Shown here: positions 1 to 12,200 of the stretch, piece after piece
Layout of the letters: each line of letters begins with the position of its first letter
How positions within the stretch are numbered: the stretch's first letter is position 1
Source: Syngnathus acus
Lineage: Eukaryota > Chordata > Actinopteri > Syngnathiformes > Syngnathidae
Direction: 5' to 3'
DNA length: 64,000 nt
NCBI RefSeq assembly: GCF_901709675.1
Contig: NC_051098.1
Coordinates: forward strand, 15,681,464 to 15,745,463
Translations under genes and position numbers: made by a program
Notes under the pieces: generated by a model
Seen by the model: only the letters and a program-made list of their open reading frames with translations
The model's database searches: none
Told to the model about the DNA's origin: nothing

Positions 1-1814
1 AGAAAAATGCCAGAAAACTGGATCCGAAAATACGCCCCGGGCAGGCCAATACCTCCCCCCGCCCCTACACTCGCACGCTCACCTACGTGAACGGTCATAT
101 ACACACACACACACACGTAGAGGTCAGAGGTTTGTCCCAGATAACGTGCACCATGAGGTCAGAAGGTGGTAGTTTGATCCTGTGACGAGAGAGCATATTT
201 TTCATGCGTTGCATTCTGTTCCACATACGTTGGCTGTCGTGTCTACAAAACAGCAGCCAGATGCCCCGCCCCCTGCCGACCTTGGCAGACCTCTAAAAGG
301 TTCAACTATTTGTTTGTTTACATTTATTTGTGTGTAGCATGATTATGATGTCACGGATTGGTGTCACAAAAGATATAAATCCTAATTTCCGCTGCTAGCA
401 CACTTTCCTAGCGCCACCTCACTGACTCCTGGAAAGATTCCTCTTGGGCAGGAACTGTCAGATGCTCGGCGCATTTTAACTAGGCACAAAAATTTGCCAC
501 TATATTCCAGTCATTTTTCCTGGGTGTGACCGAAGCTAATTAGCGTCTCTTGAACTATTTGGGCTGATACGCCCGTGAGTGATGCGGCATAAAACGGGCC
601 GGGACAAAGCCGGTTAACCAGCGCTGAGAGCGAGCGGGGCCCGAAGGCTCCTGGTGTCGGGGTCGTGGGATCAGAGCGGGTCACGGAGGTGTGGGAGTGT
701 CTGCTCAGCCCTCTGACCTTTGTCACCGAAGCCTTCCTATAATCGGGGGGCCTCAAAGAGCATACGGACACAATGGAGAGCCCGTGAATGGATTTAAATG
801 GTGACCATTAGGCGGATCCGTGTCGCTATTCTTCTTGTTTGTTTCGTCCCGGTCAGTCTCACGTTTGCGGTGTAATCAGGCGTGTGATGGAGAGACAGCG
901 CAGCGGGGCCACGGGCTCTCGGAGATGGATATCCAACTCGAGATCATGAATAGCATCCATATAAGGGGGGAGGAGGGCAAAGGTGATGGTAATTGGACGT
1001 CCACTTCAAACTGGATGAAGAGCAAGCGTTTTATAGTGAGGCCTTTCTGATTTGTTCGGACAAAACTAGTGATGACATCGTCCGGCAACTAGATAATGAG
1101 TGAAGTTTGGCAACAAGTTATCTGCATTTTCTTTCTATTCTTGAAAGGAGATCCCAGTAACAATATCTTTGTGCCATAAGCGATGGTTGTCTATCTGACC
1201 ATAACATTAGGAACACCTGAACCTGTTGTCTTATGTGCTTGTAGTGGGAGGTCCGAATTGAGCTTGTTTATTCAAAGGTTCGATATTTACATACTTGTCT
1301 CATTCATGGTTTTACCACCGCCATCATTGACAGCAAGGTTCATGGTAAGTGTAGTTGGACAATACTCCCATCTAGTGGCTGGTAGTGGAAACGGACAGCC
1401 TGCTTTCCTAATCTCAAAATACAATTCACAAAAGAAAAAGAGAAAAAACCAATACTGCAAATGTTACAGAAATTGTAAATAAGGATTTAAAAAAAAAAAA
1501 AAAAAGGCAAAGAAAGTTTGTCAGTTCAGGTACTAGAATTTTTTGAGTTGATGTCAACTTTTGAGTATACATTTGTTTCAGGCTAAAATGACGAGAATAA
1601 ATGAAAGAGGCTCCTGGCACCGTGTCATCACCGACTCCAGCTCTCCATCGCCCCCCGGCAATCCGCATACCTTCCCGGGCTGGGGCAGCAGTGAGGAGGT
1701 GCTGCATGCTTCCTCTATTTTTTTTTTTCTTCTTCCCCTTCTCTTTCCGGGTGTGCGCTGTGTGTTTTCAAAACTCTCAGCTGATTCCAGCGCTTGTCCA
1801 CTTAACTGACAGCC
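1..1814. other. Upstream flank and 5' UTR region of capn12
   Basis: I see no convincing coding exon here. A CA repeat lies at 101-116, an A-run near 1488-1506, and a short sequence near 1200-1225 resembles the end of a dispersed fish repeat. The bases just before the calpain ATG (1800-1812) end in a pyrimidine-poor AG, so a 5' UTR intron is possible but unproven. No clear TATA box was found, so the transcription start is not placed. Confidence 0.5.
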
Positions 1815-4800
1815 ATGGACAGCATGGAGGCGCCGTTAGGTTCTTTCAAGAACCCCATCAAGTTTAAAGATCAGGACTTTAACAGTCTCTCAGAGAAGTG
1901 CCTCAAGTCTGGCGAGATGTTCTCTGATCAGAGCTTTTCGGCCGAGCAGAAGTCCATCAGCATGCCAGAGGATGACGACCCCAAAAAGGCCATCAAGTGG
2001 AAGAGACCCAAGGTAGGCCAGGCACATTTGTATTTATTATATTATATTATATTATATGATATATTATTAACAAAACACTTTTTGGTATGTATATTCTAAT
2101 TGTCTGCTGACAGAGAATGTTAATAAATGAGAGTGTCAATCAAAAATGAGCATTTTGGTCTCTCGAGGTGTATTTCTTCCATGCAGCTGTACCTAAAGAA
2201 TTGTCCTCGGAGTCTAAATGTTGCGCAATGTTCTTTATTGAGTCATTCAGCGACTTTGTTTGTTCACGCTGTCCTCTTTTCGGTCCCTCCCTGAAGGACA
2301 TCAGTGGGAATGCTGTCTTTGTGGAGGGCACCATCGGCACCACTGACATCTGTCAAGGTCAGCTAGGTGAGTATTTTACGAATGATCTAAACGTCCTTGT
2401 TAAGGAAAATACCTTCTGGAAGATGAAACCCTAGCGTGAGGGGCCCTGCATTCCCACTTTTTTTTTTTTTTTTTTACACCGCACCACCAAAAGTAAAAGC
2501 TTTCATGTAGACCGAAAAACAACGTGGACCAGATGTTTTCTCTTGGCGTGTAATGTGACTTTATGACATATTTTGGTTTTGTAACCACGGATTGACAATA
2601 ACAGGAAGTGCGCGCCATGGAGATGCCAGTTATTTGCAATAATTTCCTGTTGCACTACAATAACACGGTTTGGCTGATGGACACATTTTCTGCCTTGTGT
2701 CCCCAGGTAACTGCTGGCTGCTGGCAGCGCTTTCCTGTCTCACCATGCACCCCAAACTCTTTGTCAAGGTGGTACCGCCCAACCAAAGCCTGTCCAAGTC
2801 TTATGCCGGTATCTTTCATTTCAGGGTGAGTGGTACAGTAAGTGGATAATGCTCATCTGAAGATAATCTGTCTGTTTTCAGGAATGGCTATAAAACATTA
2901 AGAGGATTTGGGGGAAAGAAATCAATGAATAAAATATTATTTATAAAATATTGATTAGTTTGATAATCGATTACTTGTCGATTCATTTTTGCAGCTGCTT
3001 TATTCTGACAAATATCTTTTTTAATTATATGATGAAAAATACAGTATTTGCATACTACAAATGCATATTAATTGCAGCTGACGCTTATGTGCCTCCTTCA
3101 CACTCTTATAATCTGTAGCCACTATAGGTATGAATTACTTTGGATTAAAAAAAAAAAAAAGGACTGGTAATGCTCGACGATGAGGCACATTCCTATCAAA
3201 GATTGTTGAAGAATTTAGTGGTACTAGCTGTTTGGTGGTGTGTTTTTCCCCGGAGGGCAGAGGCCTTTCTAACGAGAACGCGACATGACTTAACTTGCAG
3301 GACGGAGGGACTGTAAATTCATTTTGCGCTGTCATGGTGAGTTCAGAGCAGGCTGGGCGTGCAGGTAGTGAATAGCCACTGACAACACACACACACACAC
3401 AGCTGCAGGCCTGTCAAGAACACACCCTGCGTCACAAGCACTTAGTGCCTTTGGAAGTGCTGCATTTAAAAAATAAAAAAAAAACGAGAACTGTGCGTTT
3501 CATCACTTAACTCCCTACCAGCCCATTTTTCCACTGTCAGATTTGTGAAATTTAACAATACAATGAGACTAAATATAAATGCTGATGTCTGTTGGTGTGT
3601 ATTCGGTCTGATGTCTTTTCACTCCACTTCCTGCGTGATTCATCCTAAATCACTGGTGTCAAACTCAAGGCCCGGGGACCAGATCCGGCCCTCCACGTCC
3701 ACTTTTATGTGGCCCACGAAGACAAATTGTCCGTCGACTTCATGTGGCTTTACCAAAATTGTCATCGTGTCCCGTCTAGTTCTGGCAGTATGGCGAGTGG
3801 GTGGAGGTGGTCGTGGATGACAGGCTGCCAGTGCGAGAAGGCCGTCTCCTCTTCAGCTACTCTCACACCCGCAACGAGTACTGGAGCGCCCTGGTGGAGA
3901 AGGCCTACGCCAAGTCGGTGTCATCGTTCATCAGCTTTGACGTGGCCCCGCCCCCTTCCATTATCTGATTCTCGCTCGCTGGCAGGTTGATGGGATCGTA
4001 CGGATGTCTAAGGGGCGGCAATATTTCGGAGGGGATGGAGGATTTCACGGGAGGCATCGCGTACTCTCTGCCCGTCTCCTCGCACACGCCTCGCGTCTTC
4101 TGGAGGTTGCTGACGGCCGCCCTCGCCCGAGGCAGTTTGCTCAGCTGCTTTATTCAGGTACATGGGAGATGTCGGGACATGCAAGTTTACATGCCAATGG
4201 ATTTATTTATTTATTTTTTATTTTTATTTTTTTCTCTCCACAGGCCAACAGCTACAAGGAAGTTAGTAAAGTAAACGCGGATGGGCTGATAAAGGGCCAC
4301 GCCTACGCCATCACTGACACCGACCAGGAAAGTATCACAAGATGTCAACGCATGCAACCTGACCTCTAATAATAGCATCACATGATCAAATCAGATCATT
4401 TCATCATCTCAATCATCCTCAATGTTGATTTTTCATGTTTTCAGGTCAAGCATGAGGCAGATGAGGTTTTGCTTCTTAAGCTGAGGAATCCATGGGGCTT
4501 TGTTGAGTACCGTGGACCTTGGAGTGACAAGTGAGGGCATGTTTGTGTTTGAGCAAGTAATCGTATTCAAATTGACATTGCAGTATTTTCGATTGGATCA
4601 TGTTTTCAAAACCTTTCAGCGTATTTTTACATGTTCTCTGACTACATATTGAGCTTCTCTCCTTGTGTGCGGCTGCAGAAGCAAAGAATGGCATGACATA
4701 TCCAGAGAGGAGAAAGAGAGGCTCGAAATGAAACGTAGGGAAGATGGCGAGTTCTGGTGAGCATGAGAAACCGATCGAAACCGAACTCAAGACTAGAATA

Positions 4801-7800
4801 GCCTCATCCTCTCTTACTGTATTTTTTATCTGCACTAGGATGAGCGCTGATGATTTTTGCAAGAAGTTTGACTTTGCGGAGCTCTGCAGTATCAATCCTG
4901 ACAACCTTGTGGAGGGAAAAATAGTGGAGCCCATTAGCTCCTCCTCCGGGTCTAAATGGACCATCAACGAGCATGAAGGATTTTGGCTGAAAGGGAGCTC
5001 GGCCGGCGGAAGCCGAAAATACAACCGTATGTGCTCTATCAAAAGTGTTGCGCATTTTGGTACATTGACGCTTTGAGATTGTCGGTCTACATGAGTTGCT
5101 TCACCGATGCCTGCTTCCAGGCTCCTTTTGGAAGAACCCTCAGTTTGAGCTGATTCTCACGGAGCAGGATCAGCCGGATGAGGATGACGAGGAGGATGAG
5201 GAAGACTGCGACGAAGAGGAGGAGAGCGGGCCGAACAATGGCATGAAGACAGAGAAGCAGAAGATAAAAGCCAAGAAGTGCACGGTGCTGGTGGAAATCC
5301 TGCAGAAAAACCGCAGGCGCAAGAATCAAGTCCACTTCCTCTATATGGGCTTCCACATCTACAAGGTCCTCATTCACATCCTTTTTACATCCGACTTTCA
5401 CTGTGGGAACTCACAATTTATTTATTTATTTATTTCAGGTTCCCTCTGAGGTTGGTTGGAGAAGATTTTTTCTTTTTTTTTTTTTTTTTTGCTGAGATGT
5501 AATTGAATTAGATGTATCATTCCATACAGCTTTACGGTATGTGTCTGGACCGCAACTTCTTCTTGAAAAATCGTCCAGTTGGTCGTTCTGGGAAATACAG
5601 GGCTCAAAGGTAAAATGGTTACACGTTGGAATGTGTTGACCTCCAGTATGTGGAACATTTATTGAACCGTCTTGAATATTTACAGCATCTGCCAATGTCT
5701 TGCAGGGCTGTGTGGAGGAAAATGCACCTGGAGCCCGGTCACTACGTCCTCGTGGCGTCCACCTATCGACCCAACCAGCCCGGAGAGTTCTTTGTCCGCA
5801 TCTTCTCCAAAACCGCCAACAGTTTGGGGTGACATAGCGAACGCTAAAAGTTGGACGATGGAAATTCCATCCAAAAATTGTGACTTAAGATTTTAGAGAT
5901 TCAGTTGCCTCAGTTTAATATTTGGGGATTTCCAGGACTTGGATGATTCCACAAAGATATTATTGACTCTGTTTTTGTGTGTTACATTTCAGAACTCAGG
6001 ATTTTACATGCACCTCAAGCTATCTCCCGGTGAGAACATTTTTAACTTCGAATGACCCGTCCGCAACAAATTCATAGTTTCTTTTAAACAGGCGATGGCT
6101 GCCCCTCTTACACCAGAGGATAAAATGAGAGTTCTGAGGACTTTTGATGAAGAGGCTGGACCAGTAAGTATCGATTAGATGGTGATCATAAATGTTCCCT
6201 AATATGTCATATCGCAAAATATCCCATCATAATAATAATACGTTTTTGTCATTTAGGATGACAGGCTGAGCCCCAGGGAGCTGAAGACACTTTTCAACTC
6301 AGGTGACCTTTTGGTTTTTGCCACCAGCTGTTTCACCCTCAGTCGCCACTAGGTGGAGACAAAATCGCAACGTTCAAATGTCTCAGAAAGTCACAGAGGT
6401 CACCAGTCTAGACGGAAGCTCATCACTTCCTACCCGATGGCGTAACCCAAGCTTATTTCAGAGTCGTAACTGTGGCCAGACTTGCCCTCACCTCACTAAT
6501 AATTTTTTTCCCCCTTTTCCTGTCCTCGTCAGTCCTGGACAAAGATTACCACCTGCCGTTGGAGACGTGCAGGCAGCTTATTTTTGGAGAGGACGTATCC
6601 TTTTCACCCAGTGATGCCATTATATCCTGGCCTCATCCAAATTACTTTCACAGTTTCCGTTTTGGCCCCAAACTCCACCAAAGTGCCCTTCATGGTGGCT
6701 CACACACACGCACACACGCTCCAGGAAAAGTTCTTTGTCTGCATACTATTAATAACCGCAATGGTCACACAAAAGCACCCGTTCACGGCTAGGTGAGGAC
6801 ACGCACGTTCCCCCTGGCAACCGTCTCGCTTCTCTGTGATGGAGGGAAGCTAAGATGCAGGAAGTGGCTTCATACAATGCCATTGTGCTCCAAATTGTAT
6901 CACCTGCAATCACCTCTTGGGTCTTCTCTTTCTTCTTGAAGCTTTTGAAGCATTCATGTAACACCATTATCATCCTCCCCGCCACACATCAGCAGCACTT
7001 AACCTCAGCAAGGTGAGCAGGTAACTTTGTGCACCTTGGACAAGTTGGGCTGGTCGCCAGCAGATATTTCGGGATAAACGACTCATACGGTCATCATTTT
7101 TGCCCTTAATTGTCCTCCTTTCTTCTGTTGAGATGGTCTTAACTGTGCTTATAAGACTAAAGGAAGAGCCAGTTTGAACCGTCAGCAAACAGAAGCTTTG
7201 CTGTCAGAGCTACGCCATTTGCAGGTAACAATTTCATTGTTGATAAAGAAAAGATATTTCTGAATTACTGTTCGGAAAAAGAAAAAAAAGAAAAATCCCT
7301 TTTGGAAGTACGCAACTAATCCCGTTTAATCTAATAATAAATGTAATAAATACAAGGCAAGCAAAGTCTTTATTATTGTTTTTTTTTTCGTTTTTTTTAT
7401 AGACCATCTTTTTCCAATTTGATGAGGACTCTTCCGGCACCATGAGTCCTTTTGAACTCTCTGCAGCTCTGCAAGCCATGGGTATGCATACACTGACACA
7501 CACACACACTTGTATACAGTACGTACAGCTGCACGTCTTCTCTCTGCCCTGTGTCAGGGATGAAGTGCGACGATAAAGTAGTCCAGCTGCTGTATGAGCG
7601 CTTCGCATCCGGAGAGCTTCACCTGCCCTTCCACGACTTTGTCGCCGGCATCACCCGCCTGCGCAAACTTTTTGGTAACACATTTTTTATTTCTATCAAA
7701 TGAGAAAAAAGACTCAATTTGACAAACAAGAATGTGCTGTTGTCAGCATACCTTAAATTAGTATGACTGAACAGTCAATAAGTCATCAGTGATATTTTCC

Positions 7801-8032
7801 AAAGGCTTCATGGGTTTGGACGTCTCTGTGTGTTTTCGAAGAATTCATTTCCTCATTTTCCTTTCCTCAGCATTGTATGAATCAGAGAACAACCGCGAGG
7901 TGAAAGACAGAGGCATCAATGCTGTGAGTATCAGTTGCGTGTCTCCTCCAACAAAGTCAACCTCGGTGTGATCTCATTCTCTGTGGGACTGTTTGTCCAT
8001 CACAGTGGCTCATTCGCTTTCTGCTGGTGTGA
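1815..8032 (+). CDS. capn12: Calpain-12-like cysteine protease, 22 coding exons
   Basis: Exons: 1815-2012, 2297-2366, 2707-2825, 3780-3913, 3986-4157, 4244-4327, 4445-4530, 4679-4756, 4839-5026, 5121-5365, 5439-5450, 5530-5609, 5706-5828, 5993-6029, 6092-6163, 6257-6302, 6533-6594, 7156-7224, 7403-7481, 7558-7674, 7871-7923, 8006-8032. Together they make 716 aa with all phases consistent. Exon sizes 70, 119, 134, 84, 86, 12, 69, 79 and 117 are typical of classical calpains. The product is a calcium-dependent cytosolic cysteine protease. Cys92 (in GNCWLL), His250 (GHAYAI) and Asn274 (RNPWG) form an intact catalytic triad. A beta-sandwich domain with a long acidic loop (about 391-411) follows, then a penta-EF-hand domain from about 543. 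Only the EF loop at 632-643 ([12 protein letters not shown]) looks canonical. CAPN12 rather than CAPN1/2/3 is chosen from length, degenerate EF-hands and 19q13-like neighbours. The family is certain; the paralogue is less so. Intron 6 lacks a GT donor. Confidence 0.9.
3655..3729. mobile_element. Dispersed-repeat terminus (hAT-like remnant) in capn12 intron 3
   Basis: The stretch beginning GGTGTCAAACTCAAGGCCCG and continuing through a 'gatccggccc' and 'tatgtggccc' core matches the terminus of a very common teleost dispersed repeat, generally assigned to non-autonomous hAT-type DNA transposons. I recognise it from memory and could not search a repeat library. It ends about 50 bases before the exon 4 acceptor at 3779/3780. 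No second terminus or target duplication was found, so it is a fragment. Confidence 0.5.
4328..4444 (+). other. capn12: capn12 intron 6 with non-canonical GA donor
   Basis: Homology and the typical 84-base length put the end of exon 6 at 4327 (...ACC GAC CAG). The intron then begins GAAAGTAT rather than GTAAGTAT, and ends in a normal TTTTCAG before GTC AAG. All other donor positions match the U1 consensus. The nearest GT, at 4332, would add four bases and give a stop within six codons, just before the catalytic Asn codon. Confidence 0.75.
5439..5450 (+). other. capn12: 12-base microexon of capn12
   Basis: The four codons GTT CCC TCT GAG (VPSE) sit between a TTTATTTCAG acceptor and a GTTGGT donor. 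Classical calpains share a 12-base exon at this point in the beta-sandwich domain. Splice phases on both sides are 0. It is far too short for ORF finders and would be missed without the family model. Confidence 0.85.
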
Positions 8033-8186
8033 CGAGCGTCTCCGTGTGGATCCGGCAGAGCGTCATTGAGTTGACACACTGACACTATCACATCCACGCA
8101 AGTGTTTTTCCAGTCATTTCTATGCACTGAACGTCAAGAAAATTTCCAGTATGTCTTAAAAGTCTCATGTTTGCCCCTACACTGGT

Positions 8187-8577
8187 TATAAAAAGTCTAC
8201 ACACCCCTGTTTTGCTCAAGAAATGAGACCAAGATCATAATTTCGCAACCTTTTTCACCATGATTGAAACTAATAATCCGAGAAATATTTTAGACAAGGA
8301 AAGTAAAAGGTAACAACTGTGATCATGTGTTTGCAAAAGTGTGCACACCCTGGGGATGTGGCTGTGTTCAGCACAGCCACATCGCCACTTAGGAGAGGGT
8401 GTGCACACTTATGCAACTACACTACATCAGTTGTTTATTTATTTTCCCCTCTATTGGATTATGCAGTATAGACCACACACAAGGCGGGAAACATTTTGAA
8501 ATGATAATCATGGTCTAATTTGTTTATTTCACAGAAACTTGGCATTTGGACAAGGGGGTGTGTTGTCGACTTTTTAT
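8187..8577. mobile_element. Miniature inverted-repeat element, copy 1
   Basis: The left end TATAAAAAGTCTACACACCC is mirrored at the right end by GGGGTGTGT..CGACTTTTTAT, giving about 390 bases bounded by inverted repeats of roughly 20 bases with a few mismatches. It has no coding capacity. The same ends recur at 42171-42430, so this is a dispersed family. No clear target duplication was seen. The superfamily is not determined. Confidence 0.6.
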
Positions 8578-9231
8578 CCCCAACGTAGCTATAATCACAC
8601 ATCTTATCGTAGCAAGCACCACCGCGACCCCGACAGTTTGCTCATCAGGTTCTCAAGAGCATAGCTTGGCTGATATCTATAAACTCACCAACTGACTGAC
8701 ACACACGCACAAACTGAGCACTGTTTGTCTCGGTGCGAACGTGAGGGTGATGTCTCAGCAACGTTCCACGCTATTCTTATCACACTGACGCCACATACAG
8801 CGTCAACACACCCTCACTCCCTCCATCATCCCTCATTACATCCCGTCACCCCACCAGCGCCGGCATCAGCCTGTTCTCTCTAGTGTCTGAGTCGCACAAT
8901 TTGCATCCTCCACCCTTTTAAACACTTAATGTCCTCTCTACATGTGCTGCTATTAATAAATCCTTTGCTGCTCTCACATGACCTTGTCTTCATTATGAGG
9001 TCAGTGGCAGTGAGGAGGAAAAGAAATATAAAAATTCCAGCTTGAAATTCCCATTCAAAAAAAATACGTAAATAGAAATTTTAAAACTGAAATATTATGA
9101 GTTGTAATATCAGTATAAAAAGATCTAGAGCGTAACAAAAACAATAAGTGTCTTTAATAGCTGACCAGTCTCACCACGTGGCTGAGGAAAAAATGTAAAA
9201 GTTAAGAACTTTATCTTGATCTTTTTTTTAA

Positions 9232-9276
9232 TTACAAAAACCTGGTATTTGAACAGGGGTGTGTAGACTTTACCTA
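9232..9276. mobile_element. Partial end of the same inverted-repeat family
   Basis: The text 'ggtatttgaacaggggtgtg' followed by 'tagactttac' closely matches the right-hand end shared by the copies at 8187-8577 and 42171-42430. No matching left end was found nearby, so it is either a fragment or the edge of a diverged composite insertion with copy 1. Confidence 0.45.
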
Positions 9277-12200
9277 TCCAGCGTAGCTCCCTCACGTCAC
9301 ACAAAAGTACGAGAGTCCCTCCTGTTGTTGAGTCTTTTCATCCCCCCACCTGCTTCCTTACCCGCCTTCCATTCAAAGCTGTCCCGTGGGACGCCATGAT
9401 GCTTTGACAGTGAGCTTGGCGTCTGTTCTCGAAGGTACGGCCGGTATTCTTGTGCCACAGAGGCGGAGGCCGCCGCCGCAAGAATAGCCCTTGTAGAATT
9501 GTAGTGTATAGTGTGGGGGTGGCATCTGGGGAGCGCTGCTGATGGTTGCTGGAAAGTGTGAGAGCGATGCCATTGTAAAGACAGGGGGCGGTTGGTGCTA
9601 TTGCGTAAGACGGCTTCTTGTCTGCAAATTTAGACTGAGCTTGCTCACGCATAAATTTGATGAGCAGAGCCATCGTCACAGCTCGGGTATTTAAAGGTAC
9701 CACGGTGGGTACGTATGGAATATGACATTGACATCACAATAGGATTTTTGGTGGTTGTTTCTTCCACCCAATGCGTTTTAATTATTCGTGAATTTCAAGG
9801 TACCTCTGTGCTATTGTAAACCTTTGTAAATAAGCTTTTGTATAATTACGCACGTTTCCCGTGTCCCCAAATGCGTCAATTTACGCAGATGGGGCAGATA
9901 TGATATCATCAGACATTGAGTAAATATCAAACTGCTGGCGTCAGCCGCGCTTGCTCGCTCAACGCCCCGCAGCAGCGGCGAGCTTGAAATTCACTCGCCG
10001 ACTTCATTAACACATCAAGCTCAACTTGTTTGCGTGTGCGCAAGTGTGCTTCCAAACCTCCTGTAGGCCAATGACAACCTGTTTTGGGAGACACTTTCAA
10101 AGCAACAGTTCCCACTGAGACCTATTATATTTGGAATATTTTGTTGTTTGTCATCATCTTCGTGTTACATTTATTAACGGTCCAGGCATCATTTTATTAT
10201 CAGTTTGAGATGATTACTTTTTAGAGTAAAAGACCACCAGTCAAAAGTTTAGACACTCTAACTTATATGAAGTTTGAGGCTGTTTCCAAACCATACAATA
10301 TTGGTAGTCAATAATGTCAAATTGATTATGATTATGATTATTGATTAACTAACTGCCATGTCAATAATAGTATCGTAACAGTCCTCATTGTTACAAGCTA
10401 AGATAGCATCAAAATGAATCCAACCCAAACATATTGTAGTTTTGCACAAAGTAAAAGTCCAACTGTGCTGCTTTTTGTCAACATTAAAAATAAAAGAGAC
10501 TAAAATTACATAATGCATGAGTGAAAACAATCCATCAGGGTGGCGCGCAGGTGTAAATAATGAAGGCTACAGATGGCCGGATTATATTTAGCACACATCT
10601 ACGTAGCTATGGGGGCTTCCAGTGAGTGCTTGCCCGCTGTCACGAGCTGCACTCATGACAGTCGTGTTTTTATTTTCCCCCCCAAACGTGCCAGGTCTGA
10701 ATGTCAGCTGTCAAAGACGTGTCATAGGGGAAAATAGATTTTGGTTTCTTCGATGGCTGTGAGTCCGTGACCCGAAATTGGTGTCCAGCTCTGATCTCAT
10801 TCCCTCCCTCTCTTTTGGGCTTGAGGCCAGACGCTTAAAAGTAGGCTAGAATTGACGCGCTGCTTGTGTCTGACTCATGAGGGCTGCGGAACATTGAAAC
10901 CCACTGAATGCATTTTGACTTGAGGCGTTTGACTCCCATGCACGGACAGCGCATGGTAACGCAGAGCCGAGCCGTTCACTGCGCCTCACTGCTGACGATC
11001 AGAGCGAGGAAGAAGAACCCACACTGATTGTTTTGAAGCTCTATTGTGCCTGTAACTGAGAAGCTAGCGCCAACTTTTCAAGTGCTTTGTGATAGAGCCA
11101 ACTAGGTAATTACTAAGTAGCTGTAATTAAAATGATTTTACATGACTTAAATAATTAGACTGAGTTCAGAACAGCGTGGTAATAAAAAAAAGTTTGAGTT
11201 ACATAATAGAATAATTAGAAGATATGTATGAAATCAATTATTGTTCTTCTTTCTAATTGATTCCATTTTTCTAGTAGTTTGCAGTAGAAAATCGGTTGGT
11301 TTCAACCCAGTGACGTATTTTCGGCCGAAATATGCAAAAAAACGAGCTTTTTTGTGAAAAGATAAGTTTTATGCATAACGGTGACTATTTTACAAATAGT
11401 AGTAATTAGACTTTTTTCAACCCAAACAATTCTGATAAAGGCTGATAAATCTTTACTTTGTATTTTCCACAAAAATGGGGGCATGGTTAAAAATGTGTAA
11501 AAGATTGAAATCAAATTTGAAAAAAAAAAAAACAGATACCATACTGATATAGTTAAAATGTGCATTATAGGAATAAAACGTTTGCCTCATATTGAATCAA
11601 CACCTAGGCCTACTACTCTACTGTAATACAGTGCCTCTTACTCAATGCTTCACAAAAAAGTGGCCTGCCAGTCTTTTATCTTATTCCTCTCTGAGAACAA
11701 TAAAGCACACCGAGATGAACTGAAAGCTATCCAAGCGAATCAATCAGTAGACATCTAATACTCTACCAGGCAAACAAAAATGGTCTCATGCCCAAAGCTA
11801 TGACGCATTCACATTTTGATGTTCCAACCACGCTATGCCTCGTCGTAAATCTTCTCATTTTTAAGCATAGCTCCGCTTTAGGGTGACGCCATATAAACAC
11901 CAGCAGGTTCACCTCAACAGTGCACGAAGAGCAGGGTGCCTTAACGGGGAACGGGAAAAACCGGAAAGTCCAATAAGCCTGCGTGATACAAACGGCTTCT
12001 TTGCACACACGCCGCCGCCGCCAAAGCAGGCCATGGGAATGTTCTTATGTTAGTCAGTGTGGATCTGTTGGCGGTTTAACTGTTCTTACTGAGTGATCCT
12101 GGACCATCTGTGGGAATCTGAAAGGCCTGAGCATGTGGGCCTTGGAAAATAGACGCAAAAGGAAAATGCCTCTATTAAGCGAGCGATACATATAGATGTA

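Noticed and set aside
4332-4333. Alternative GT donor four bases downstream for capn12 exon 6
   Set aside because: It shifts the frame and gives a stop before the catalytic Asn codon, and makes the exon 88 rather than the usual 84 bases.
4476-5042. 188-codon minus-strand open frame
   Set aside because: Antisense to capn12 exons 7-9 and their introns.
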